Origin: Macrosoma leucophasiata
Taxonomy: Eukaryota; Arthropoda; Insecta; Lepidoptera; Hedylidae
Direction: 5' to 3'
Assembly (NCBI GenBank): GCA_036365455.1
Contig: JAWQUS010000032.1
Location: 11,443,501 to 11,507,500 of the forward strand
DNA length: 64,000 nucleotides
Positions 10,401 through 21,768 of the stretch are shown here, piece by piece (the first letter of the stretch is position 1; each line of letters starts with the position of its first letter). A program made the position numbers and the translations under genes. A model generated the notes under the pieces. That model made no database searches. It was not told the DNA's origin and saw only the letters and a program-made list of their open reading frames with translations.

Positions 10401-13400
10401 CACAATGCTACTACCTGCAAGTCAAACAATTAATTTTTATGTCAAAAATAATTTGACACATTTCACTATATGCCAGGTTAAAAAATAGTTACCATTAACT
10501 AAAACACCTCTTACCCAACCACATTTTCTGTCCCAGTATAGTCCGCATACTAGATTAGAAATCTATCTATTTACTTACATAGTGCTTACTTTTATTCTTC
10601 TGCCATTTATTCTTAGCTTTTGCCAAATACTGCTCCCTAATGAGTGGGTTTTCGTATAACGTCCATTTGGACATGAGTCCATCAAGTCGAGCGTTCATTT
10701 CGGCACACAGAGATATGTAATTTGGGGGTAGGAGAGAATCTGAAAGCATATTAAAAATTATCAAACTGTATTTTCGCATTAACAAGTTCTTTTTTTATCA
10801 TTAAGTTGACAGTCAAGCAGACCATTGACCATTTGCAACACCAGGGGAGTTGCAACGCGCTGCCAGCCCTGAAGGACTCTTTTGACGCCATTTTTGAAGA
10901 ACGCCATATTCCAGTTCAAATTAATATAAAGATTAAAAAAAAAAAATGGAAAGAAATGTTTGACTTTGGCGGCACTGGGAATCTTGCGAAAAAAATTAAA
11001 ATTTCCAATAACATTATTTATTATTTTTTTTTTTTCGTATAAAAAAAATAAAAAATAAAAATTTACCCTGGAGTATTGAACCTTGGAACCTTGAGTCACT
11101 CATAATTTCACCCAGAAGACATTCACTAATGGACAAGTCTACACCAGTTTTACTGGTGGTAGAGCTCCAGTGACGGAGCTCGCGGGCGTAGGCACCACCG
11201 CATTACCTAACATACTTGCCGCTAAATGGTAGTGTTCAGCACTATCGTGTTTCAGTCAAGTGGTGATGTACGGCCCTGTAATTTCCGCCACAGAGGCATA
11301 ACACTTCAGGCCTCAGAAGTGGTAATGCATCTGCATTTTGTACCTCTGGTCAAAGACCAGAGGTACAAAATGTAAATGTATATAGGCTGCAGTCATCACT
11401 TAACATCAATGTGAACTGCATGCTTGTTTACCACTTTCATTACATAAAAAAAAGTGCCTTTGGCAAAGATGCCCATGAATACAGGGTAAGTGATTACTTA
11501 CCATCTTCATCGGCCAATACCCCTTCACACAAGGATGAATCCAGCTCACGCAATTTCTCATGTGCATTTATAGCACTACTTCTCAACAATGTAATGGAAC
11601 GGGCTACACAGTTTGGTATTGTACCATTGTGGAGATCTGACCAAAGATTCATTCGATCCTCAATTGTATTTGGTAGTAACACTTTGTCATCCTGGTCATC
11701 CCATGGCATCCATATGTTGTGGTAAAAGAACCTATAAATGAAATATAAAGAATGATTTACAAAGAAATTGTAGCAGGGATCATTGGTTACAAACAGACAT
11801 TTTGGAGGGGTCTTGACTCACATACGATTTTGTTACTTTTTTGTATGAATATATACTTATTGTGTATGATTTCAGACGGAGCATGACCCTTTCGAAGATG
11901 GCGCGGCGTCATATGGGCCCTAGGGTGGGGAAACCCCTAGAACTGACAGAAGTCAACTACAATTGTGTTTATATAATAAACAAATCTTTTGACAAAAGAA
12001 CCTGAAAATGCACATATATCTAATAGAGTTCTCTAGTAAGCTATTATTTATGTAATGGTGCTACATGCAAGCATATAGTTCACATAGATGGTAAGTGACT
12101 ACTGTATCCTAAAGACATCAACATATAACCAGCTATCTAAATGAAGATGCATTGCAAGTTGCCACCTCTGAGGCTACATTACTAGCCAGACAATCGGTGC
12201 GACCTTGGTGTCACACTGACCGGTTACCCACCTATCACACCAAGGTCGCACTGACTGTCTGGTAGTTTGTAGTACAAACATATTGATTACACTGTCGTAG
12301 TTTGTAGTACAAACATATTGATTACACTGTCGTAGTTTGTAGTACAAACATATTGATTACACTGTCGTAGTTTGTAGTACAAACATATTGATTACACTGT
12401 CGTAGTTTGTAGTACAAACATATTGATTACACAGTCGTTGCTTTGCCTATTTGAAAAAATAACAGGGACCAAAAAGACTTTCATAGTTACACTACAGCTT
12501 CAGTCCTTATTGAATTAGGTAGGTAGGTGTATGTTAGAGAAGCTCAAACTGAAATATTTGATTTCAAATAAGTCTACAAGGACACCTGCATTGTCGATTA
12601 ACAAGCTACCTATAGTGAATAGCTTATAATAATAATTATTAAATAGTATTAATAATAATTAATTTATGAATAAAATTTTACCCATAAATCATCAAATCTT
12701 TCAATTTCTTCATAGAAGAAAAAGAAAAATCTATTTGTCATAAACAGACAGGGCCTTTAGGTTATTACTTATGTTAAGTTCTATTTCAAACACAACGTCG
12801 GGTGAGTGCTGGAAAAACAATAAAACAGGACAGGAAATTTACATGATGCTTGCAAGACAAGATGATGAGAAAACCTTGGGTGAGTGCCGAAAGGACAATA
12901 AAACAGGACAGAAAATTTACATGATGCTAGCAAGACAAGTTGATGAGAAAACCTTGGGTGAGTGCTGAAAGGACAATAAAACAGGACAGAAAATTTACAT
13001 GATGCTTGCACGACAAGTTGATGAGAAAACCTTGGGTGAGTGCTGAAAGGACAATAAAACAGGACAGAAAATTTACATGATGCTTGCAAGACAAGTTGAT
13101 GAGAAAACCTTGGGTGAGTGCTGAAAGGACAATAAAACAGGACAGAAAATTTACATGATGCTTGCAAGACAAGTTGATGAGAAAACCTTGGGTGAGTGCT
13201 GAAAGGACAATAAAACAGGACAGAAAATTTACATGATGCTAGCAAGACAAGTTGATGAGAAAACCTTGGGTGAGTGCTGAAAGGACAATAAAACAGGACA
13301 GAAAATTTACATGATGCTAGCAAGACAAGTTGATGAGAAAACCTTGGGTGAGTGCTGAAAGGACAATAAAACAGGACAGAAAATTTACATGATGCTTGCA

Positions 13401-15340
13401 CGACAAGTTGATGAGAAAACCTTGGGTGAGTGCTGAAAGGACAATAAAACAGGACAGAAAATTTACATGATGCTTGCAAGACAAGTTGATGAGAAAACCT
13501 TGGGTGAGTGCTGAAAGGACAATAAAACAGGACAGAAAATTTACATGATGCTTGCAAGACAAGTTGATGAGAAAACCTTGGGTGAGTGCTGAAAGGACAA
13601 TAAAACAGGACAGAAAATTTACATGATGCTAGCAAGACAAGTTGATGAGAAAACCTTGGGTGAGTGCTGAAAGGACAATAAAACAGGACAGAAAATTTAC
13701 ATGATGCTAGCAAGACAAGTTGATGAGAAAACCTTGGGTGAGTGCTGAAAGGACAATAAAACAGGACAGAAAATTTACATGATGCTTGCAAGACAAATTG
13801 ATGAGAAAACCTTGGGTGAGTGCTGAAAGGACAATAAAACAGGACAGAAAATGTACATGATGCTAGCAAGACAAGTTGATGAGAAAACCTGTAACAATTT
13901 AGGAGCTGTTCCTAAAATATGTAACCAAAATACTATATGCTACTGCTACAGGACCCAGTAAACCAACCAAACCTTCAAAATTATAAAACTTTTGGTTTCA
14001 GAGTCTATTACACTAATCCTGTCTATTTTACAACACAAGACAGTTTCTAATAATATACAATTATTACCTTAACAGATCTATAAATTCTGCTGTAGTGGTC
14101 ACATTGATACATTGCTCCCGTTGTTTCATTGTTGGCCAAAGCTCAATTAACGGCACATCCACAACAGACTCCGGCAGACACAGAGCTTCATGCTGCACAC
14201 TCAACACTTCAACATTAGCCGATAACTCTTCAAACTCCACTGATGTTACAGCTACGTAAGCTATGCAGGGGAATCTTACTTCTGTAAACAGTTTAAGTAC
14301 AACAGTAACAAGAAGGTAAATCATGCCAAAGGTGTAAAGAAAAGAAAGAATGGTAGAAGGTAAATCTTGATTTATAAAAGCATTTACTATATAATTAACA
14401 TTCATGGTAAGTGAATACTGTAGCCCAAATATTATCTTTTTGAAAACCTTTCTTTTACTGGTGGTAGAGTTCCAGTGTAGCTCAAGGGCATGGGCACCAC
14501 CGCATTACCTAATCTATATGCCGCCAAATGGTAGTGTTTAGCACTATTGTGTTCTGGTTAGATGGTAATGTATGGCCCCGTAATAACTTATCTCACAGAC
14601 ATAACAACTAAGGTCTCAGATCATTCACATTTTGACCTCTGGGGTGGTCGCACACCAGAGGCCTATCGACATTGCTATTGTCGTAGTCATTGCTGTCAAA
14701 TTTTCTTGTCGATTTTTGCTTTAACTAAATAACAATAATGGAAATAATCCACAAATATTGCTTGTTTTTCACCTATGAAAGTAAGAAAAACGATCAGATT
14801 ATCACTACTGCTTTTAAGGAGCTACAAATCGACATGAAAATTTGACAGCAATGACAACAACAATAGCAATGTCGTTAGTCGGTCACACCCCTGGTCTTTA
14901 TGTGGGTGTCTACAGGCTGCAGTCATCACTTAACATCAATGTGAACTGCATGCTGGTTTGCCACCTTCATTAATTCCATTGCTTCCTTCTTGAGTTTCAA
15001 GAGGTCATTATGCAATAATATATTTAATACATGTAAATTATAGCTTCTAACCCATGAATTTAAACAGTAATATGCATAAACACATCCAAATTTACACCAC
15101 CATTTACATTTAATGGATAGCAAACAATTCAATTATTAAGTTGCAAAAAACATACTAACCAAATTTCTTACAGAAATCCTTTGACAGCTTCCACAGTGCG
15201 TCCCAACCAACTGGTTCAACCAGCAGTTCAGCCTGCAAGGTCCATTGCTCTCTGGCTGTGCCACGGGCAGAGCTGAACACTCGGAGTAGTTCTTGCAGAA
15301 GTTCATTGTCACTGCGGGAAAACGTGTATACTGCTGGCAT
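7417..15340 (-). CDS. nesd: SHCBP1 / Nessun dorma homologue, nine exons
   Basis: Exons (5' to 3'): 15340-15160, 14281-14068, 11731-11502, 10739-10579, 10414-10204, 9743-9571, 9374-9267, 8202-8048 and 7507-7417. All junctions are GT/AG with matching phases, giving 507 codons. Family members bind centralspindlin and support cytokinesis at the midbody or ring canal. Signatures: LVEPVGWDALWKL (40-52), IAYVAVTSVEFEELSANVEV, the hallmark RFFYHNIW (132-139) and ENPLIR (238-243), then right-handed beta-helix repeats in exons 6-8, such as KILLERCTFENFYSGIVVHK and GVGIQMYSGSHVKLD. SHCBP1 shows the same order of blocks. The last exon is less certain: exon 8 can instead run to TGA at 8046-8044 (478 codons), because the donor GTGAGT overlaps that stop. 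The introns carry SINEs and a 78-bp minisatellite. Confidence 0.85.
7548..7734 (+). repeat. Unclassified moderately GC-rich insertion in last SHCBP1 intron
   Basis: Begins 'actggtggcagagtt', resembling a family A head, but continues into unrelated sequence ('ggaacaccccgggattttt'). Probably part of another dispersed element abutting the family A copy at 7735. Not recognised. Confidence 0.35.
7735..8030 (+). repeat. Family A poly(A)-tailed repeat, full-length copy
   Basis: Runs from the head 'ggtggtagagctccagtgac' through 'tggtagtgttcagcactatc' to the tail 'tgaactgcatgcttgtttgc' and an A-rich end. The tail and poly(A) resemble LINE-mobilised SINEs of Lepidoptera. No tRNA-like head was recognised, so its origin is open. 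This is the reference copy for the other family A entries. Confidence 0.75.
8270..8556 (+). repeat. Family A copy
   Basis: Head ('ctggtggtagaactccagtg') to tail, ending in a run of A. Lies inside the SHCBP1 intron between exons 7 and 8. Confidence 0.75.
9783..10072 (-). repeat. Family B tRNA-derived SINE
   Basis: On the minus strand it starts with a tRNA-like head (A-box region 'cctagtagtagcaggccac') and runs through 'gtttcccagtacctcgtag' to the tail 'ggggattacaaagatg'. Inside an SHCBP1 intron. It carries an internal A/T tract at 9838-9852. Confidence 0.7.
10806..10935 (-). mobile_element. LINE 3'-end fragment
   Basis: On the minus strand it encodes MAFFKNGVKRVLQGWQR, the C-terminus of a Jockey-like LINE ORF2, also seen at 20930-21010 and 30310-30360. 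Intronic. Confidence 0.6.
11152..11453 (+). repeat. Family A copy
   Basis: Near full length, with head, core and A-rich tail. A short local inverted repeat replaces part of the core at 11338-11372 ('gtacctctggtcaaagacca' region). Confidence 0.75.
12185..12263. repeat. 79-bp hairpin (MITE-like inverted repeat)
   Basis: The left arm 'ccagacaatcggtgcgacct' and the reverse complement of the right end match over about 26 bp with two mismatches, around a short spacer. Intronic, directly next to the 35-bp tandem array. Confidence 0.65.
12264..12436. repeat. 35-bp tandem repeat, about 5 copies
   Basis: The unit 'gtagtttgtagtacaaacat' + 'attgattacactgtc' is repeated head to tail with almost no divergence, implying recent expansion. 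It lies in the SHCBP1 intron between exons 2 and 3. Confidence 0.85.
12795..13890. repeat. 78-bp minisatellite, 14 copies, with higher-order structure
   Basis: The unit begins 'accttgggtgagtgctgaaa' and includes 'ggacagaaaatttacatgat'. Spacing is exactly 78 bp. Variant bases (ctTgca/ctAgca, gcaAgac/gcaCgac) order copies 2-6 and 7-11 as the same five-unit block, so a 390-bp block was duplicated. Because 78 is a multiple of three, the minus strand has an accidental 362-codon ORF. Intronic in the SHCBP1 gene. Confidence 0.9.
14457..14982 (+). repeat. Family A copy split by an inserted MITE
   Basis: Family A sequence occupies 14457-14642 and 14886-14982. The core 'gacctctgg' is interrupted and resumes as 'tggtctttatgtgggtgtct'. 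Intronic. Confidence 0.7.
14641..14888. mobile_element. MITE of about 245 bp with long inverted ends
   Basis: The ends read GGGGTG from both sides. Both arms then share 'cgacattgctattg' and 'cattgctgtcaaattttc' in inverted orientation. A more diverged copy is at 35085-35310. Superfamily not assigned. Confidence 0.65.
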
Positions 15341-15659
15341 CTAAAATCAACGACAGATTAGTATGATACAGGAGTAAGAGCTGCATGGCCACTATTGCCA
15401 ATTACATTGTAGTCTTTGACTATGACTTTATGCTAAGCAAAATTGCTCGAAATGATGGTCCGATGAACTTATATAATCCTAAAACAAATATGAACAAATC
15501 GAAACCGTTACTAAATTCCAAACGGTGTTAGTCAGCGAAGTAACACATTATTTACACAATAAAACATTAACAATGACCACATTGGACGAGGCAACGACAA
15601 AATAGTTAACAAGTACCTTTTAGTTTTGCTTAATTAAAATTGTAAATTGAAACAAAAAT

Positions 15660-16380
15660 ATCACAGGACAAGTTCAGCCAGTTCGAATTCGAATAATTTT
15701 GAAAGTTTTTCGTTGTGTTCATTGTTGTCAGTTGTCTGTCTGACAGATAGCAACAGATAACAATTTTGTTAAGCGCACCCTAGTCGATCAAGTAGGTATA
15801 ATAAACTTTGGTTGTGTTCAAACGAGGATCTTACTATCTTAGGGCCGATTTGACAGTCCTGATAAAATTTTACGTTCTAAAACGTGTTCAATAATACTAT
15901 TTGGATTTCACAGACGAGAATTGTTCGTGATAAGGTTGAAATTGGATGCAAAATTTAAGCTAAACTGCGTTTTATTGAACTCAGTTTTCAGAGCAAACTG
16001 TGGAGCAAACAGTGAAAACCGCCCAAAATTGTATTTCGGCCAATCTGCCAAATGTTTAAAGAAGAAAAACGCGTAAGGAAAACACGCCATTTTCTCTTAC
16101 ATCACGTCTGAACGTTTGAACTCTCACGTCTGAATGTCGGATGCAAGGAACTTTATTGTACATAGTTCCTTGCTAATCTACTTGCCGCCTGGAGGCCGAC
16201 TGCCTAACTCAAATGTTTTCGTTTAGCTTTCGAATATAATTATGATAACATCATAACAGTTTCGTACCACCGAAATTTTTCCTGGAAGTGTTTTCGTCCG
16301 CATACCTACTAAGAGCAAAATGTTTTAGTAGGCGGTACGAAACGGACAAGATAACGTCGATAACGGTCGGCCCCCTGGTC
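15660..16380. other. Region upstream of the SHCBP1 gene
   Basis: This stretch lies 5' of the SHCBP1 start (15340) and should include its promoter, but no TATA box, initiator or other specific element could be supported. No exon was seen. Confidence 0.4.
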
Positions 16381-16384
16381 TGTG

Positions 16385-16755
16385 CTTGCAGCTATATGGT
16401 AGTGTAGCGTTCCACGCTATCGTGTTCCGGATGATAATGTACCTACCACGTACCTACGGACGTGTAATTTCTGGCATAGAGGTATAACAACTAATGGTGA
16501 GATTCACAGACCGCACTATGACTTTACTTTGAGCAAAGTATGCTTAGAACTGTCAGTACAGTATGGGATTTGATAGTTCGAAGCGTACTTACTTTGCTTG
16601 AAAGTAAAGTCGTAGTACGGTCTGTGAATCTCGCCCTTAGACCTCAGGAGTGGCAATGCACCTACATTGAAGTCGCCGGTTCTTATGAAGATGTTTATCT
16701 AACTATAAATGTGAACTAGGTATAAGCTTGTTTGCCAATCCATGATATAAAAAAA
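16385..16755 (+). repeat. Family A copy, 5'-truncated and split
   Basis: Family A core ('atggtagtgtagcgttccac', 'atcgtgttccgg') and tail ('tgtgaactaggtataagctt'), interrupted at about 16498-16636 by a small palindromic element. Confidence 0.6.
16498..16637. mobile_element. 140-bp MITE with near-perfect inverted ends
   Basis: The left end 'ggtgagattcacagaccgca' is mirrored by the right end 'cggtctgtgaatctcgccc'. The internal arms (ctttacttt...aaagtaaag) also pair. It lies inside a family A copy next to TTA/TAA. Confidence 0.7.
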
Positions 16756-16869
16756 TGGAACACGACAACGAGCCACGACCTTGAATATTTACCTGCACGC
16801 TGAGGGTTACTTACAATTAGGATTTTTTAAGTGTTATCTTAAAATTCTTGTAGGTTTTTATGAAATATT

Positions 16870-16945
16870 TGACGACCCGGTTAGTCCAGCGGTGTGAGGC
16901 GACCGATTGATTCGAAGGGTCGCGGGTTCGTATCAATACTTATCA
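16870..16945 (+). repeat. Family D tRNA-like SINE head
   Basis: 'gacgacccggttagtccagc' is followed by 'ggtcgcgggttcg', resembling Pol III A and B boxes. A related copy is at 55567-55660. Confidence 0.5.
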
Positions 16946-17559
16946 AATTAAATATTTACTTTACCTATCCTAAGTATTATGTAGATACCATAGATTTATT
17001 ATCTACTTGGTAGATACATGCACATTGTTGTAATATGCAATGCTATAGGTAGGTATAGGATATAAAATTAGGTAATAGAAGAAGAAGAGAAGAAGTTGTC
17101 GCTAAAATGTTTGAATTTTATGTATTTCCGTAACACATCCAAAAATTTGCAATGTCTAATTTCAACTCAATCAGCCCACAAGTTTTAAAGTTGTGACTGT
17201 GACAGACGGTCAGACAGATAGACATGCGCACGAGTGGAGTTGGTTGTTTTTCCTATCGAGATACCTACGTAATAAACCAAAACAAAAAAAAATCGACCTC
17301 TTACATATTTGTCATAAAGTTAACGTCTTGGTTGGAGGTTTCTTAGAATCGTTGAATTACACGTTAGTCATACATAATGTAACATCTCATCACATCATCA
17401 CAAGTCCATGGTAGTTCAAAGGGGGCTAAATTGTTGGTATGTGTCAAGCATGTCAAGAACCTATTTTCTGTAATTTTACGACGTCACAAGCATCCATTTA
17501 GCCCATCCCATTGATTGCATAAAAGTACATGCCTTCTTTTAATGGGCAGATTGACCTTA

Positions 17560-17705
17560 GGGCTCCCACACATAACTGCGAATTCGCATCGCATCGCAAA
17601 TATCTGCGAGCTCGCACTAATGCATCGCAAGAACATGCGATGTAATGAACATTTCTGCGATGTTACGTCACACATGTTGACGCCACGTTATGATGTTGAG
17701 TGGGA
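17560..17705. repeat. CpG-rich palindromic segment
   Basis: Many copies of GCGA/TCGC motifs ('gcgaattcgcatcgcatcgc', 'tgcgagctcgca') create overlapping short palindromes. Probably a small non-autonomous element; its ends were not resolved. Confidence 0.35.
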
Positions 17706-17814
17706 CTAAAAACATTAAAATGTGCTGAACCAGTACTTCGTAAGGGATGGGAGAAATTCTGTCACGCGATACATTTAGAAGTCACAGAATTGATTTGTAT
17801 TAATGGTACTAAAT

Positions 17815-18056
17815 AATCGTCACGCGAAGTTATCGTCACCCGAAGCATTCGTCACGCGAAGCATTCGTCACGCGAAGCATTCGTCACGCGAAGCATTCGT
17901 CACGCGAAGCATTCGTCACGCGAAGCATTCGTCACGCGAAGCATTCGTCACGCGAAGCATTCGTCACGCGAAGCATTCGTCACGTGAAGCATTGGTCATG
18001 CGAAGCATACGTCACGCGAAGCATTCGTCACGCGCAGCATTCATCACGCCATGTAA
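17815..18056. repeat. 16-bp tandem repeat, about 14 copies
   Basis: The unit 'cattcgtcacgcgaag' is repeated head to tail, perfect in the centre and decaying at both edges. The 100-codon plus-strand ORF through it is an artefact of repetition. Confidence 0.85.
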
Positions 18057-18349
18057 TCGAATAACATCGCACATACGAAGATTTCTCAAGAGTTGCCATA
18101 TATAATACTCGTACAACTTCCCAACGTCAATCTTTGGGCCTAGGCCCACCAGGCGCTGCCACCTCGCCTGGTCGGAGGATCATCCCTTTTCGTCGGACGA
18201 ACAATTTCACCCGTTCCTCCACATTGGGCTGCTGCGGTGCTATGTGCGATGTAATTCGATTGACACGCCATGTACTGTACTGGACAAGTACTGTGAGGTT
18301 TCATTGTATTCCACTAGTTGGCGCCTTAATGTAGTGGACGCTACACTAG

Positions 18350-18455
18350 CTTGCTGCTTGCTAGCTCGTTGCTTGCTAGTTTGCTTGTTGCTTGCTAGCA
18401 TGCTTGCTTGCTTGCTAACATGCTTGCTTGCTTGCTAACATGCTTGCTACCGCAT
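18350..18455. repeat. Degenerate 'gcttgctt/gctagc' simple repeat
   Basis: Low-complexity run of 'cttgctagc' and 'cttgcttgctaacatg' units. Confidence 0.75.
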
Positions 18456-18591
18456 ACCACTGCTACTACTAAACTACTAGGTACTATGCTGGTTTCGATG
18501 CCAAGGTCGAGGTGTAAGTGCTAGTCTTTTCCAGTACCACCCTTGTCTCAAAAAACTGAGGTCTGTTAAAATAAAAAAGTTCTCCAGTGGC

Positions 18592-18650
18592 GACCGCGTA
18601 CTAGATGTGGGTTGTGGCACTTCTTGGAGGAAGATTTTGTTCAGCAGTGG
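18592..18650. mobile_element. RTE-type LINE 3' fragment
   Basis: Contains 'cttggaggaagattttgttc' + 'agcagtgg', resembling the extreme C-terminal coding part of lepidopteran RTE LINEs. Very short. Confidence 0.35.
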
Positions 18651-19262
18651 TCGTCTCCTGCATGTAAATATGGACGACAAACGGACATTGTGTCGGAAAT
18701 TCGTACATAAGGTCTCACTTTAGAGGGATAAATTAAGAGAAATACATACTTTGATTTAAAAAAATTGGGCGTTTATAGGCACCAAGATTTAAAGACATTT
18801 TATTTTAGATTTGTTAGAAAAATTCTAAATCAGCTTGCTATACGTAACTTGCCTGAGTGAATTACAAAGGACAGTCATTACAAGAATGCTCGTACCTCCT
18901 AATGGAAGCCGTCACGAATAACATGATTTTAGTATTTCAAAGATAATATCAGAAAATCGCCTGCATACTTGATCACACAGGCACTTAATGCTTATAGTAA
19001 TAAAAGTTATTTGAATGATTTTGAATAAACATAGAGTCGCCTGCCTGCACTTATTTACTTATTTTTGGACCATTGCTTTTTATTTATCTCGATTGAAATT
19101 TAAGACACAGATTTTAAATATAGAAGATTTCATCAATACATGGCACTCATACATATACATAATTTAATTTCCATCGTGTGTATGTGCCTCGGGAGCACAG
19201 ACCAATGCTCGGGAGCTACGCCTTTTTTCGGTACTGTTAGTGTCTTAAATAGTAGGCATCAT

Positions 19263-19348
19263 AAACAGGTGGTGTTTGTGCCAAATCAGGTGGTGTCTGT
19301 GCCAAATCAGGTGGTGTTTGTGCCAAATCAGGTGGTGTTTATGCCTAA
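19263..19348. repeat. 21-bp tandem repeat, 4 copies
   Basis: The unit 'caggtggtgtttgtgccaaat' is repeated head to tail with single-base variants. Confidence 0.8.
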
Positions 19349-19562
19349 TTGGAATTAGGTTGTTTACATGAATCACACCTGTTGGCTATTGTAAAGCCGA
19401 CGACGACTCGAATGTTGTTTACGAAGTGTAGTATTTGGGGGTATAAATGGGCTTGTCAATTATAAGATAAGATAAGATCAATTGAATTGTGATCGTCACC
19501 GTGGAATGAAGTTCTGCTAAATCTAGTTCGGATATTAACAGTAACTATTTTAATTTATTTGT

Positions 19563-19612
19563 CATGAAGTGGCAAACAAGCATACAGTTTACTTTGATGG
19601 TAAGTAATACTG
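19563..19612 (-). repeat. Family A tail fragment
   Basis: 'gaagtggcaaacaagcatac' and a little more, without core or head; next to a full copy. Confidence 0.55.
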
Positions 19613-19644
19613 TTGCCTTTTTTATTATTATTATTTTTTATTTT

Positions 19645-19922
19645 ATTTTATGGAAGTGGCAAACAAGCATGCAGTTCACATTGATGTTAAGTGATGACTG
19701 CAACCTATAGTCACTTACAAAAAAACCAAGGTCAAAAGGCAGATGCGTTACCACTCCTGAGGCCTAAGATGTTATGCCTCTGTGCCGGAAATTACAGGGC
19801 CGTACATTATCACCTGACCGGAACACGATAGTGCTCAACACTACCATTTAGCGGCAAGTATATTAGGTAATGCGGTGGTGCCTACGCCCGCGAGCTCCGT
19901 CACTGGAGCTCTACCACCAGTA
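19645..19922 (-). repeat. Family A copy, full length
   Basis: Reverse-oriented, from the tail ('agtggcaaacaagcatgcag') to the head ('agctctaccaccagt'). One of the best-preserved copies. Confidence 0.8.
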
Positions 19923-20255
19923 AAAAAAAGTTAGTGTCAAATGTCACCTGCATTTCAATCGTTTTACTCGAGTCTACCAGATTCTACCACTGCCATATTT
20001 ATTTATAATGTTAAAACCGTAGTTTTTGCGCTTCATTAGGTCATGATCACGAAGTCCATATAAAGGTAACAGACTATACAGGTTTGTACGCAACGTCGTC
20101 GTCTGCATTGTCTGTCATTACCATAAAACGTAAACTGAGAGAGCTGTTGGAATCAATTGGACATTTTTGAAAGGTTCTTTTAATTTAAACTTATTTTGTT
20201 TAAGTACCTAAATAACAATTATCTATCTACCTACCTGTCTATTAACAAATATTTT

Positions 20256-20760
20256 TTATAAAAACCTTAAACAAACTATCTCAAAATTAATTAATAAATA
20301 AAGCAGTAATGCATCAAAAAAATCCACATCGCCGTCGTAATGCGGCAAAGTTCCCAGAAGGCTGGCAGCATTGCCACGTTGAATGGCAATGCTTATTCTC
20401 TTACCGAAATATTGGCTAGCCCTCCGGTCGCGGGAAGTGTCGACCAATCGCTTCGCAATGTCTACAAATAGGAGACGAGCACTGGGGCCCCATGGACCTA
20501 GCGTTTCGACCCCAAATGGCACAAATAGGTAATCATCTGGAAGACTACTGTATTTGTGCCGCTTTAGGGGCTCCGCTGATGCAGCAGCAGTGCCGGCAGA
20601 GCACGCCGTGCCTGGAAGATGGGACGGCGCTAGGGTGTCAAGGCATATTGCGTCCCACACCAAAGGCCTGCCCAGCTTCCGAGGCATTAATGACATGCCG
20701 TCCGGTCTCCTTCCATGGTCACGTGCCAAACCATTACGTTGGTTATCTATTGACCGACAC
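20256..20760 (-). mobile_element. Retroelement ORF C-terminal fragment
   Basis: A 157-codon minus-strand frame includes KLGRPLVWDAICLDTLAPSH, LFVPFGVETLGPWGPSARL and ISIAIQRGNAASLLGTLP. I remember this block as recurring in many insect and cnidarian genomes as the C-terminus of a retroelement-type ORF. The class was not determined. No upstream RT region is present, so it is a 5'-truncated remnant. Confidence 0.5.
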
Positions 20761-20849
20761 CTTTATGAAAAGTAGGCATATCAAAATAACCCTCAGGTAT
20801 TGCATGGTAGGACTCTGCACCACGATCCTTTTTATGTCAAAAGGTTAAC

Positions 20850-21010
20850 ATACAATAGGCAGACAAGCAGATGAACCGGCCACCTGATGGGAAGTACCTA
20901 CCTAGTTACCTTCGCCTATAAACATTTGCAACACTTGTTGCCAACACGCTGCCAGTGCCAGCCCTGAAAGACTCTTTCGACTCCATTTTTGAAGGTTTTC
21001 CTCCTGTGGT
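20850..21010 (-). mobile_element. Jockey-like LINE 3'-end fragment
   Basis: The minus strand carries the ORF2 C-terminus (SMESKESF followed by GWQ-like sequence) and the 3' tail 'catcaggtggccggttcatc'. Same family as 10806-10935 and 30060-30470. Confidence 0.55.
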
Positions 21011-21480
21011 ATAAACGAGCGTATCAAAGAGTTTAGACGAGTAAAATCTTTGGCGCGTAATATATTTCTTTTTTGGCGTTAATTGCAACAAAATTTGATT
21101 AAAGAAATACTGATAATCTTGTGATTGTCATTTTAAATTCCTAGAATGCAGCTACCCATACCCATTAGTAGGTAACAAACCGACTATTGACGGCATACGC
21201 GAAACGTTAGTTAATCAACTGATGGGTGAATAGATGGGATGAAGGTATGATATTGATCTTTGCTCGCCTATGAACTCAAAGGTCCTAAGGGTTCTATAGC
21301 TTCTATGGTTCGACGGCCTAACTCTATTTTAATTCGGCATTTCGCAGCGATCGTTCAAGATCGCAAAAGCGATAATTCATTGAACCCCATGGCCGCATTA
21401 ATTCAGCATTATGAATATTATTACAATACCTTTAAGACATCATATTATTATAATACAACTGAATATCTAAGATTGTTTTT

Positions 21481-21768
21481 TACTGGTGGCAGAGCTCCAG
21501 TGAAGGAGCTCGCGAGCGTAGGCACCACCGCATTTCATAATATACTTGCCGCTAAATGGTAGTGTTCAGCACTATCGTGTTGCGGTCAGGCGGTAATGTA
21601 CGGCCCCGTAATTTCCGGCACAGAGGCATAACACCTTAGGCCTCAGGAGTGGTAACGCATCTGCATTTTGTCCTTGGTCTTTTTGTAAGTATCTATAGGC
21701 TGCAGTCATCACATAACATCAATGTGAACTGCACGTGTTTGCCACTTCCATTACATAAAAAAAAAGAA
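21481..21768 (+). repeat. Family A copy, full length
   Basis: Head 'ctggtggcagagctccagtg' to the tail and poly(A). One small deletion in the tail ('gaactgcacgtgtttgcc'). Confidence 0.75.

Noticed and set aside
12781..13869. A 362-codon minus-strand ORF and the 81-codon sub-ORFs
   Set aside because: It is the 78-bp minisatellite read in a period divisible by three; the protein is 14 copies of a 26-residue unit with no known domain.
17803..18105. A 100-codon ORF over the 16-bp array
   Set aside because: The coding potential comes from the repeat; no start context or domain.
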